A stretch of DNA of 64,000 nt, taken from JAJCYL01 sp040222875. GTDB lineage: Bacteria > Bacteroidota > Bacteroidia > Cytophagales > Cyclobacteriaceae. A model generated the notes under the pieces. It was not told where the DNA came from, made no database searches, and saw only the letters and a program-made list of their open reading frames with translations. How positions within the stretch are numbered: position 1 is the stretch's first letter; the number at the start of each line of letters is the position of its first letter. Shown here in pieces: positions 37,126-44,464 of the stretch. A program made the translations under genes and the position numbers. The stretch spans positions 372,001-436,000 of the forward strand of contig JAVKCG010000008.1 of assembly GCA_040222875.1 (NCBI GenBank), in the 5' to 3' direction.

Positions 37126-37938
37126 ATGAAAGAAAAAGTCATCATCATAACGGGGGCTACTTCAGGTATTGGTAAAGCACTCGCTTTTGAATATGGATCA
37201 AAGGGCAGTAGGGTTGTTGTAACAGGCCGCAATCAGGAAAAACTCGATCATCTATCGAAGGACCTGACCAAAGCCGGAATAGATTACCATCCAATTTTGG
37301 CTGAGGCCAGCTCAGAAGATGACAACAAAAAAATGGTCGAGGAAGCGATTTCAAAATATGGGCAATTGGACGGTTTAATTGCCAATGCTGGTATATCTAT
37401 GCGGGCACTGTTTGAAGACATGGAATTATCTGTTTTTCAAAAAGTGATGGATGTAAACTTCAATGGAACGATATACGCAACAAAATATGCCTTACCGCAC
37501 CTCTTAAAATCCAAGGGATCGATAATTGGGATTTCATCGATCAATGGCCACAGGGGTACCCCGGCAAGGACTGCCTATACAGCCTCAAAGTATGCCATGA
37601 ATGGTTTCTTTGAAGCTTTACGAACGGAGGTATTCAAACGAGGGGTTCATGTGTTGGTGGTAAGCCCCGGCTTTACCGCCAGTAACATAAGGAATATTGC
37701 GCTGTCAGCTGATGGCACACCGCAGGGGGAGTCACCCAGGGATGAAGGCAAAATGATGACTTCAGAAGAAGTAGCAGCAGCAACCTATAAAGCCCATAAA
37801 AAACGGAAGCGGGATTTGGTATTAACTTCTCAGGGTAAAATGGCTGTCTTTCTCAACAAATGGATTCCTGGAGTACTAGATAACATGACCTACAAAATGA
37901 TGCTCAAGGAACCAGATTCACCCTTGAAAGGGAAATAA
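37126..37938 (+). CDS. Short-chain dehydrogenase/reductase (SDR)
   Basis: 270 residues. The classical SDR motifs are complete: the cofactor loop TGATSGIG at 9-16, NAG at 87-89, catalytic S138, Y151 and K155 (YTASK) and a PGF loop after the active site. The R35 region VVVTGRN suggests NADP preference. The C-terminal tail (KRKRDLVLTSQGKMAVFLNKWIP) resembles the DHRS7-like group of SDRs that act on lipids or retinoid-like carbonyls, often at the membrane. The substrate is unknown. A long hairpin repeat begins 12 bases after the stop. Confidence 0.92.
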   Translation: MKEKVIIITGATSGIGKALAFEYGSKGSRVVVTGRNQEKLDHLSKDLTKAGIDYHPILAEASSEDDNKKMVEEAISKYGQLDGLIANAGISMRALFEDMELSVFQKVMDVNFNGTIYATKYALPHLLKSKGSIIGISSINGHRGTPARTAYTASKYAMNGFFEALRTEVFKRGVHVLVVSPGFTASNIRNIALSADGTPQGESPRDEGKMMTSEEVAAATYKAHKKRKRDLVLTSQGKMAVFLNKWIPGVLDNMTYKMMLKEPDSPLKGK

Positions 37939-37949
37939 AGTTTGACAAA

Positions 37950-38073
37950 AGAGGTTGTTTCAAATGTCACCAACGACTCCTTTCTGAGGTACCGAAGAAT
38001 CTTTCAACTTCTTCTTGAATGGGTCATAGATTCTTCGCTACGCTCTGAAAAAGGACTTTTTGAAACAACCTCT
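37950..38073. repeat. 124-base imperfect inverted repeat (MITE-like or hairpin intergenic repeat)
   Basis: The ends are a perfect 15-base inverted repeat, AGAGGTTGTTTCAAA at 37950-37964 and its complement at 38059-38073. Further in, CCTTTCTGAGGTACCGAAGAATC pairs imperfectly with GATTCTTCGCTACGCTCTGAAAAAGG, so the whole element can fold into one long hairpin. Sequences of the type GATTCTTCGCT(A/T)CGCTC are, from memory, frequent between genes in Bacteroidota genomes. The right arm contains the stop codon of the propeller gene (38072-38074). It may act as a two-way terminator between convergent genes. Confidence 0.75.
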
Positions 38074-41000
38074 ACATACTCTTCTTGCCCACACTAATCT
38101 GGGGCACATCTTTTACTTTATCATTCACTTTTTGAATGTCATTCGCAATGATCTGGTCTAATAGTCCTTGTGCCTCATCCACTTCGCCTCTCAATTGATC
38201 AAGTCGCTCTAACTGTGGTTGAGTCGGCTTACTCGTTGCACTATTCACAGCCCTCATTAACGATCGAATCTCTTCTCTCACTCGTGGCCGCTGACGATAA
38301 TTCATTGATGGCGGTGGTCTTTTCAAGATATCATCCTCAAGGTCTGATAGCTTCTTGGTAGCCCCGTCAATGTCATCATACACTGATTTGTCAAAGTTCT
38401 GATCATCATTCTTCTTTAGTTTTTTCGACAAATCCATTAACTGCTCCTGATAGGTTTTTGTATCATTGATCATAGTGTGAGATTGCGATAGCAGCTCCCT
38501 TAAAGCAATTACGGTTTTAGTCCTCAAATCATAATCTTCCTGATCAAGTTCTATACGCGGGTCTGCCCTAACCTCGATTTGGGTTTCCAACTCAGTACCA
38601 TTGGCTTTTAATCTGGCAACATATGTTCCTGGTGCCACATAAGGATTAATTCCACCAGACCAGAAACCACCACCTGTATCGCCGATCATCTCTTCAGCTT
38701 CTTTGTGGCCCAAATCCCAAATTATTCTGTTTACACCAGCCTTTGCGGTTGAATCAGTTAAGGTTCGGATCACATTTCCACCTGCATCCACTATGTCAAC
38801 CGTTACAGGTACATTTTCTCCTGAAGAAAGGTAGAAATTGATAAAGGCACCAAACTCTGGGTTTTTGGCCCGGTAGTGGCGGTCACCTAAATTTTCAATT
38901 CGCCAGAACATGTGCCAAAGTGTGGCTTGGCGAACCGGGAACAGATGAACGTCTTTTCCATCAGCCTGACCCATTTCCTGCAGTGGGCGGATGTCATCTA
39001 AAATCCATGCTCCGCGGCCGTGGGTCCCAACTATTATGTCCCTGTCCCGCGGCTGAATCCTCAAATCCCTAACAGAAACATTCGGAAGGTTATTATTGAT
39101 TTTTGCCCATGATTTTCCTTTATCCCAGCTTGCAAAAATTCCATGCTCCATACCAGCATAAAGCATGTCTGGGTTGATTGGGTCTTGTCTCACAACCTTC
39201 ACATAGTCTTCTTGAGGTAGGCCATCAGTTATTTTTGTCCAGGTCTTTCCAAAATCTGTGGTCATAAAAATGTAAGGCCTGAAGTCATCCATTCTATGCT
39301 GATCAACAGTGACGAACGCAGTGCCTGCATCATGTTCTGAAGCATGGACTTTTGCAAACCAGGCAAACTCAGGAAGCCCTTTAATCCGGTCCTTTACGTT
39401 TGTCCAGGTTTTTCCATCATCCATGGTTAACTGGAGATTGCCGTCATCGGTACCTGCCCAAATCACTCCCTTTTGCAAGGGCGATTCGTCCAGGTAAAGA
39501 ATAGTGCAATGAAACTCTGCAGCAGTATTATCCTGGTAGATTGTTCCACCGGAAGTACGTTGCTTCTCTTTATCGTTGGTTGTTAAATCGGGGCTGATTT
39601 CCTCCCACGAATTACCCCTGTCCGTTGATTTGAAAACGACATTGGCCCCAATGTAGACAGTGTTGGGATCGTGAGGAGAAATCATAATAGGAGAATCCCA
39701 GTTGAAGCGGTACTTGTGGTCTTCAATGGCATCACCGGCAGATCCTATAATTTTTGGGTAGGGATGGATATTCCGCACATTGCCATACCTTGAGTCTACA
39801 TGGAAAACGACCCCTCCTTGAAGGTTTGCGTAAACCTCATGCTCACTTCCAGGGATCGGAACGGCGTAGTAACCATCGCCATAGGCAAGCCCTTTCCAAT
39901 GTCTCTTAAGAATACCGGCCTCAACTAATGAGTTACTTGGGCCAACCCAGGTGCCGTTATCTTGAAGGCCACCATAAACATTGTATGGGTCTTTATTATC
40001 AATAAAGATTTGATAAAACTGCGATAGCTCCACATTATTGATGATCTCCCACGAATCACCCCCATCATATGATTTTTGGAAACCTCCATCGCTGCCATTT
40101 AAGATATAATCGGAGTTTTCAGGATCGATCCATAATGCCTGATGATCACCATGGACAGTAGTAGCTATTCGCTCCCAGTTATTACCACCATCAACCGATC
40201 TGCTCAAACGGCCTGATATAGAAAACAAAATATCCGGTCGGTTTGGGTCAACCCTGACATCACTATAATAGAATGGCCTGAAATTTATATTCGGATCGTT
40301 GTTGACCATCTTCCAGTTATCCCCTCTGTCTTCTGATCTGAATGCTGTGCCGCCGCCTTCAAATTCTGTCATCAAATAAATAATGTTAGGCTCACTTTGA
40401 GCAACATGGATTCCTGGTCTGGCCATATCAGTTTCCGGCAATCCATTCATGATTTTCTCCCAGCTATCACCGCCATCCATTGTGCGGTAGATAGCAGTGT
40501 TTTTACCACCGTCATCAAATCGCCAGGGTCTTCTTCTAAATGTCCACATGCCTGCATACATTACCCGTGGATTACTTAGCTCCATAGCAATGTCTGAACA
40601 ACCAGTGTCCTCGTCTATGTATAAAACCTTCTTCCAGTTTTTACCGCCATCCGTAGTTTTGAAAACGCCTCGTTCCGAATTTGCTCCCCATTCTTTGCCC
40701 AAGGCACAGACACAAGCCACATCAGGGTTAGTGGGATCGACAACTATTCTTTTAATCCGTTCAGTTTCTTTAAGGCCCAAATGCTTCCAGTTTTTGCCAC
40801 CATCGACTGACCGGTAAACACCCCAGCCATAACCGACACTGTTTCGAGGATCGCCCTCACCTGTTCCAACCCAAAGCACATTGGGATCAGATGGTGCCAG
40901 TGTTAGCGCTCCTATAGAGTAAGCCCTTTGGCCTTCAAAAATGTTGTTAAAACTTACACCACCGTTCGTGGTTTTGAAAATGCCTCCATCGGCACCAGAT

Positions 41001-41188
41001 ACATAGAAAGTACTTGGGTCTCCAGGAGTACCGTCAATATCGGTAACCCGACCACCCATATTGGCTGGGCCAATGGCTCTCCATTTATAGGATTTGAGAG
41101 CTTCCTGATATTTAGAACTTTGAGCTTGTGTGGCGCCTGATAACGCTACCAACCAGCCCAACAAAACAATGAATGAAGATTTTAACAT
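38072..41188 (-). CDS. Exported VPS10/BNR-type beta-propeller protein (annotated as glycosyl hydrolase in relatives)
   Basis: 1038 residues with a signal peptide (about 1-22). About eleven Asp-box motifs of the form S/T-x-D-x-G-x-x-W can be counted between residues ~75 and ~680 (for example SVDGGKNWKHL, TTDGGKNWKKV, SYDGGDSWEII, TTDFGKTWTKI). They indicate sortilin-like propeller blades. A further beta domain (about 730-860, VTVDIVDAGGNVIRTL and GTYVARLKANG) and a charged helical C-terminus (about 870-1038) follow. There is no sialidase active-site arginine triad that I can place, so enzymatic activity is doubtful and a binding role is as likely. The stop lies in the hairpin repeat. Confidence 0.85.
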   Translation of the reverse strand: MLKSSFIVLLGWLVALSGATQAQSSKYQEALKSYKWRAIGPANMGGRVTDIDGTPGDPSTFYVSGADGGIFKTTNGGVSFNNIFEGQRAYSIGALTLAPSDPNVLWVGTGEGDPRNSVGYGWGVYRSVDGGKNWKHLGLKETERIKRIVVDPTNPDVACVCALGKEWGANSERGVFKTTDGGKNWKKVLYIDEDTGCSDIAMELSNPRVMYAGMWTFRRRPWRFDDGGKNTAIYRTMDGGDSWEKIMNGLPETDMARPGIHVAQSEPNIIYLMTEFEGGGTAFRSEDRGDNWKMVNNDPNINFRPFYYSDVRVDPNRPDILFSISGRLSRSVDGGNNWERIATTVHGDHQALWIDPENSDYILNGSDGGFQKSYDGGDSWEIINNVELSQFYQIFIDNKDPYNVYGGLQDNGTWVGPSNSLVEAGILKRHWKGLAYGDGYYAVPIPGSEHEVYANLQGGVVFHVDSRYGNVRNIHPYPKIIGSAGDAIEDHKYRFNWDSPIMISPHDPNTVYIGANVVFKSTDRGNSWEEISPDLTTNDKEKQRTSGGTIYQDNTAAEFHCTILYLDESPLQKGVIWAGTDDGNLQLTMDDGKTWTNVKDRIKGLPEFAWFAKVHASEHDAGTAFVTVDQHRMDDFRPYIFMTTDFGKTWTKITDGLPQEDYVKVVRQDPINPDMLYAGMEHGIFASWDKGKSWAKINNNLPNVSVRDLRIQPRDRDIIVGTHGRGAWILDDIRPLQEMGQADGKDVHLFPVRQATLWHMFWRIENLGDRHYRAKNPEFGAFINFYLSSGENVPVTVDIVDAGGNVIRTLTDSTAKAGVNRIIWDLGHKEAEEMIGDTGGGFWSGGINPYVAPGTYVARLKANGTELETQIEVRADPRIELDQEDYDLRTKTVIALRELLSQSHTMINDTKTYQEQLMDLSKKLKKNDDQNFDKSVYDDIDGATKKLSDLEDDILKRPPPSMNYRQRPRVREEIRSLMRAVNSATSKPTQPQLERLDQLRGEVDEAQGLLDQIIANDIQKVNDKVKDVPQISVGKKSM

Positions 41189-41433
41189 GATAGTTTCCAG
41201 TTTTGTGACTTCACTATCTTATTGCGAATACCTTCGATTTCAAAGGACAATGAACATGAGAAGGGGTAGAATTATTTGGTCGGTTGAATGAGCCAGAAAG
41301 ATCACCCAACCGAAGAGAAGTGGCGTGAAGATGACTCTACATAAGCCGTTGGACACTAAGAATGTTCAGCAGTAGAATAAAAAGAAAGACAAAGGCGTTT
41401 CCCTTGCCTTCCTGGAAAATGTGAAGAAATACT

Positions 41434-41805
41434 TTAGTTAGGTGAGTGTAACGCAATTCGGTTACCCTCCACATCTTTTACGACAGCCATGAATCCGATC
41501 TCGTCAGAAATCTTCGTCTTCGGCATAATTACAGAGCCACCAGCACCTTCAACTCTGCCCAATGGGTCACTTAAGTCATCTCCGCCGTTGAGGTATACCA
41601 ACGCACCTTCCTCAGTAGGAACATAGCCTTCTGCTTGAACGAGGGCTCCGCCTACTCCACCATCTTGCCCATTGTGCAAAAAGCCCATTTGCATGCCCAT
41701 TACTTCTTGTTTGTGGATTTCAATCCCAAGCATTTTACCATAAAATGTAGAAGCCCTTTCGAGATTTGCGGCAGGAATCTCAAACCAGTTAATCGCATTT
41801 GCCAT
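41434..41805 (-). CDS. VOC family (glyoxalase/bleomycin-resistance fold) protein
   Basis: 123 residues, one vicinal-oxygen-chelate module. It starts NAINWFEIPAANLERASTFYGKMLGIEI and ends VVKDVEGNRIALHSPN, the typical opening and closing strands, with GGVGGALVQAEGYVP in the middle. The early acidic/His ligand positions are altered compared with glyoxalase I, as in many small VOC proteins of unknown substrate. It is monocistronic. The 245 bases between it and the propeller gene hold a weak hairpin (TCGGTTG at 41280-41286 with CAACCGA at 41307-41313) and no gene. Confidence 0.9.
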   Translation of the reverse strand: MANAINWFEIPAANLERASTFYGKMLGIEIHKQEVMGMQMGFLHNGQDGGVGGALVQAEGYVPTEEGALVYLNGGDDLSDPLGRVEGAGGSVIMPKTKISDEIGFMAVVKDVEGNRIALHSPN

Positions 41806-42035
41806 AATTATTTGAGTTTAAAGTGAAAAACAAGATTCAATTTTATGACGGCTCATTCAGTTATCATTGGACGAATACGCCATGTTTTAAATTTGATTTC
41901 AAATGTATGTGGCTAACCGTTTACTGTGTCATCAGAAAACGGGAAAACGTAGTATTCAAAAAATGACAGATTACGCTTAGAAACAATTTATCGTTATCAT
42001 TTAATTGAAGATAATATGACTAATATTGGTCTTCA

Positions 42036-43505
42036 ATGAAGAAAAATGAGCAATTATTTTACCTCGTAAAGTCCCTCTCAAGGAGTGAAAAGCGGTACTT
42101 CAGATTATTCATAAAGGGCTATAATAATTCTGAAACTGCTTACCTGAGCATTTTCGAATTCATTGAAAAGCAGCCTGAGCCTAACGATGCGGAGATCAAA
42201 AAGCACTTTAAGGATGAACAATTTTGCAATCAATTGCATGTAATTAAAAATTACCTGACCAGGTTGATCATGAAGAGTTTGAGAAACTGTCATGATTCGA
42301 AATCAAAAAGTTTTGAGGTAAAGGAATTGCTAAAAGAGGCTGAGCTGCTGATACAAAGGGAGCTATTCGATCTGGCCACTACTACAATCAAAAAAGCCAT
42401 TAGAGTTGCCCAGAAATATGACCGGCTTGAATTATTGATTGAAGCCTTCAAGCTCAAAAGACAAATTATACAATCAACGAGGGGAACAATAACTGCAAGG
42501 GCTCAAATTAAAGAGCTTCTTGAGGCAGAGAAGCAAGCCATCGGTGAACTTGCAAATATTAATGAATTCCAAAACCTAAGCTACTCTTTTATGGAGCCTG
42601 AGTTATCAGCAAACGGTAACAAAATTTTGGAGCAACCAATCATGAAGGTCAGCTCACGAAAGAGTTTGCAGTCAAAAATTTATTATCAGCACATTCGATA
42701 TGCTGCATTCTCATTCAGTAACAGGCAAGAAAAAGGCCTTGAAGCAATTCAGGAGTTGATCGAACTACTAGAAGCCACCCCACACCGGATTAAAGAAGAT
42801 CCGAGGAGCTACATCACGGCATTGAATAACAAAATTGGTGCTTTACTGCATGCAAGAAAGTTAGACGATGTTCCGGGGCTTCTAAGGAAGATTCGGCAAG
42901 TTCCTGAAAAGTTCAAAATGCCGCCTACAAACTACACTCTCAAAACGTTTTTAAGCACCTATAATGTAGAGTTGGAGCTCTATCGTGATACTAAACAATG
43001 GGATAGAGGAATACAGTCAATACATGAAATTAGTGATTTCATTGCAGGAAATGTGGATAAAATCAGCGCTGAACATCAGGTTACCTTCAATTATCAGATT
43101 GCCTATATCTTCTTCATGTCAGGGGATAATTCTAAGTCGTTAAAAAGTTTAAATGAGAATATTAGCGGCAATTTTGGCGAGGTGAGAAAGGACATTCTTG
43201 TATACTCCAGGTTGCTTTATCTGATGATACATTTTCAATTGAAGAATATCATTGTGCTGAAATATGCCATTGTATCAACAAGACGTTTCTTACAAAAAAG
43301 CCGACAGATGCAGTCTTTTGAAAAGGTTTTGCTCAAGTTTCTTGGGAGAATTTGCACCACACCAGAAAGCTCCTGGCGGGACCATTTCCTTTGGTTGAAT
43401 GATAATTTGTTCCTCAAGACATCCGATGAGGACAAAGCCCAAATTTTAGATTACCTCGATTTTGAAGATTGGATTGAAAGACATCTGGGGCTGGAAGCAG
43501 GTTAA
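42036..43505 (+). CDS. Conserved helical-repeat protein of unknown function
   Basis: 489 residues, wholly helical with no signal peptide or membrane segment, so cytosolic. The opening NEQLFYLVKSLSRSEKRYFRLFIKG is one I associate with a family widespread in Bacteroidota. A region QFCNQLHVIKNYLTRLIMKSLR follows. The rest has pairs of amphipathic helices with TPR-like spacing (for example ELFDLATTTIKKAIRVAQKYDRLELLIEAFKLK). It probably acts as a scaffold, but no partner can be named. A promoter-like TANNTTTG site was not found in the 230 bases upstream. The stop overlaps that of rsmI by three bases on the opposite strand. Confidence 0.8.
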   Translation: MKKNEQLFYLVKSLSRSEKRYFRLFIKGYNNSETAYLSIFEFIEKQPEPNDAEIKKHFKDEQFCNQLHVIKNYLTRLIMKSLRNCHDSKSKSFEVKELLKEAELLIQRELFDLATTTIKKAIRVAQKYDRLELLIEAFKLKRQIIQSTRGTITARAQIKELLEAEKQAIGELANINEFQNLSYSFMEPELSANGNKILEQPIMKVSSRKSLQSKIYYQHIRYAAFSFSNRQEKGLEAIQELIELLEATPHRIKEDPRSYITALNNKIGALLHARKLDDVPGLLRKIRQVPEKFKMPPTNYTLKTFLSTYNVELELYRDTKQWDRGIQSIHEISDFIAGNVDKISAEHQVTFNYQIAYIFFMSGDNSKSLKSLNENISGNFGEVRKDILVYSRLLYLMIHFQLKNIIVLKYAIVSTRRFLQKSRQMQSFEKVLLKFLGRICTTPESSWRDHFLWLNDNLFLKTSDEDKAQILDYLDFEDWIERHLGLEAG

Positions 43506-44179
43506 TTGCTACCAGCAACCACAATTACAAGCTCCCCTTTTACGGGCTTTTGTTGAAAGTAATCGATTAGCTGGTCAAGCGTATCATTGATTGTCTCCTC
43601 ATAAATTTTTGTCAATTCCCTGGAAACTGATGCTTGTCGATCAGCCCCAAAATTTTCTGAGAATTGTATTAGCGCTTTAACAAGACGATGTGGAGATTCG
43701 TAAAAAATCATCGTCCGTTTTTCCTTCGATAATTCTTTTAATCGGGTTTGACGGCCTTTTTTGTGAGGCAGAAAACCTTCAAAAACAAAGCGGTCAGTTG
43801 GCAGACCAGAATTGACAAGAGCAGGAATTAGTGCTGTTGCCCCAGGTAAGCATTCAATCTTAAGATCGTTTTTTAAGCATTCCCGTACCAGCAAAAACCC
43901 TGGGTCGGAAATGCCAGGTGTGCCGGCATCTGAAACCAAAGCGATAACGGATCCGGATTTCAGCTGATCAACCACCCTTTGTACAGCCTTATGTTCATTG
44001 TGGATATGGAAGCTTTTCAGTGGCTTGCTTATTTCGTAATGCTTTAAAAGCTTTCCTGATGTCCTGGTGTCCTCCGCAAGAATCAGATCAACAGATTTCA
44101 AAACCTCCAATGATCTTATTGTAACGTCACCAAGGTTGCCAATTGGGGTAGGTACAAGAAAAAGCGAGGCCTCATCCAT
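43502..44179 (-). CDS. rsmI: 16S rRNA (cytidine(1402)-2'-O)-methyltransferase
   Basis: About 225 residues, the length of RsmI. The N-terminus LFLVPTPIGNLGDVTIRSLEVLKSVDLILAEDTRTSGKLL is diagnostic, followed by ALVSDAGTPGISDPGFLLV (SAM-binding loop) and FEGFLPHKKGRQTRL. It uses S-adenosylmethionine to methylate the ribose of C1402 in the small-subunit decoding centre. The ATG at 44179 overlaps the stop of the pterin dehydratase gene by one base (TGATG), so the two genes are translationally coupled; a TTG one codon earlier is less likely. Confidence 0.94.
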   Translation of the reverse strand: MDEASLFLVPTPIGNLGDVTIRSLEVLKSVDLILAEDTRTSGKLLKHYEISKPLKSFHIHNEHKAVQRVVDQLKSGSVIALVSDAGTPGISDPGFLLVRECLKNDLKIECLPGATALIPALVNSGLPTDRFVFEGFLPHKKGRQTRLKELSKEKRTMIFYESPHRLVKALIQFSENFGADRQASVSRELTKIYEETINDTLDQLIDYFQQKPVKGELVIVVAGSN

Positions 44180-44409
44180 CAAACCAACTTATCAATGGCT
44201 GCGGCGAGATTGTGGTCTTTCTCAGTTACAATGTCACCGGCATCATGCGTGTTCAGCTCAATGGTCACCTGATTGTAAACATTTGACCAATTTGGGTGGT
44301 GATCCATTTTTTCTGCAATAATTGCCACTTTGGTCATAAAACCGAATGCCTCAGTAAAATCTTTGAATTTGAATGTTTGAGAAAGCTTATTGTCTTTTTC
44401 TGTCCACAT
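44179..44409 (-). CDS. 4a-hydroxytetrahydrobiopterin dehydratase (PCD/DCoH family)
   Basis: 76 residues, somewhat shorter than usual at the N-terminus. The active-site signature is complete: EKMDHHPNWSNVYNQVTIEL with H37, H38 and P39, and the C-terminal HDAGDIVTEKDHNLAAAID motif. It dehydrates 4a-hydroxytetrahydropterin so that the cofactor of aromatic amino acid hydroxylases can be recycled. No hydroxylase lies in the window, so a moonlighting or pterin-repair role is possible. It is coupled to rsmI by stop-start overlap. Confidence 0.9.
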   Translation of the reverse strand: MWTEKDNKLSQTFKFKDFTEAFGFMTKVAIIAEKMDHHPNWSNVYNQVTIELNTHDAGDIVTEKDHNLAAAIDKLV

Positions 44410-44464
44410 GGTTCGAGTATTTTAAATTTCCTTTATAAACCAATATACAAGAAGTGAGGTATAG

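Noticed and set aside
41340..41433. Possible small membrane peptide on the minus strand between the VOC gene and the propeller gene (hydrophobic stretch FVFLFILLLNILSV)
   Set aside because: The frame has no usable start codon: upstream it runs straight back to a stop near the VOC gene end, so it is most likely a chance hydrophobic run.
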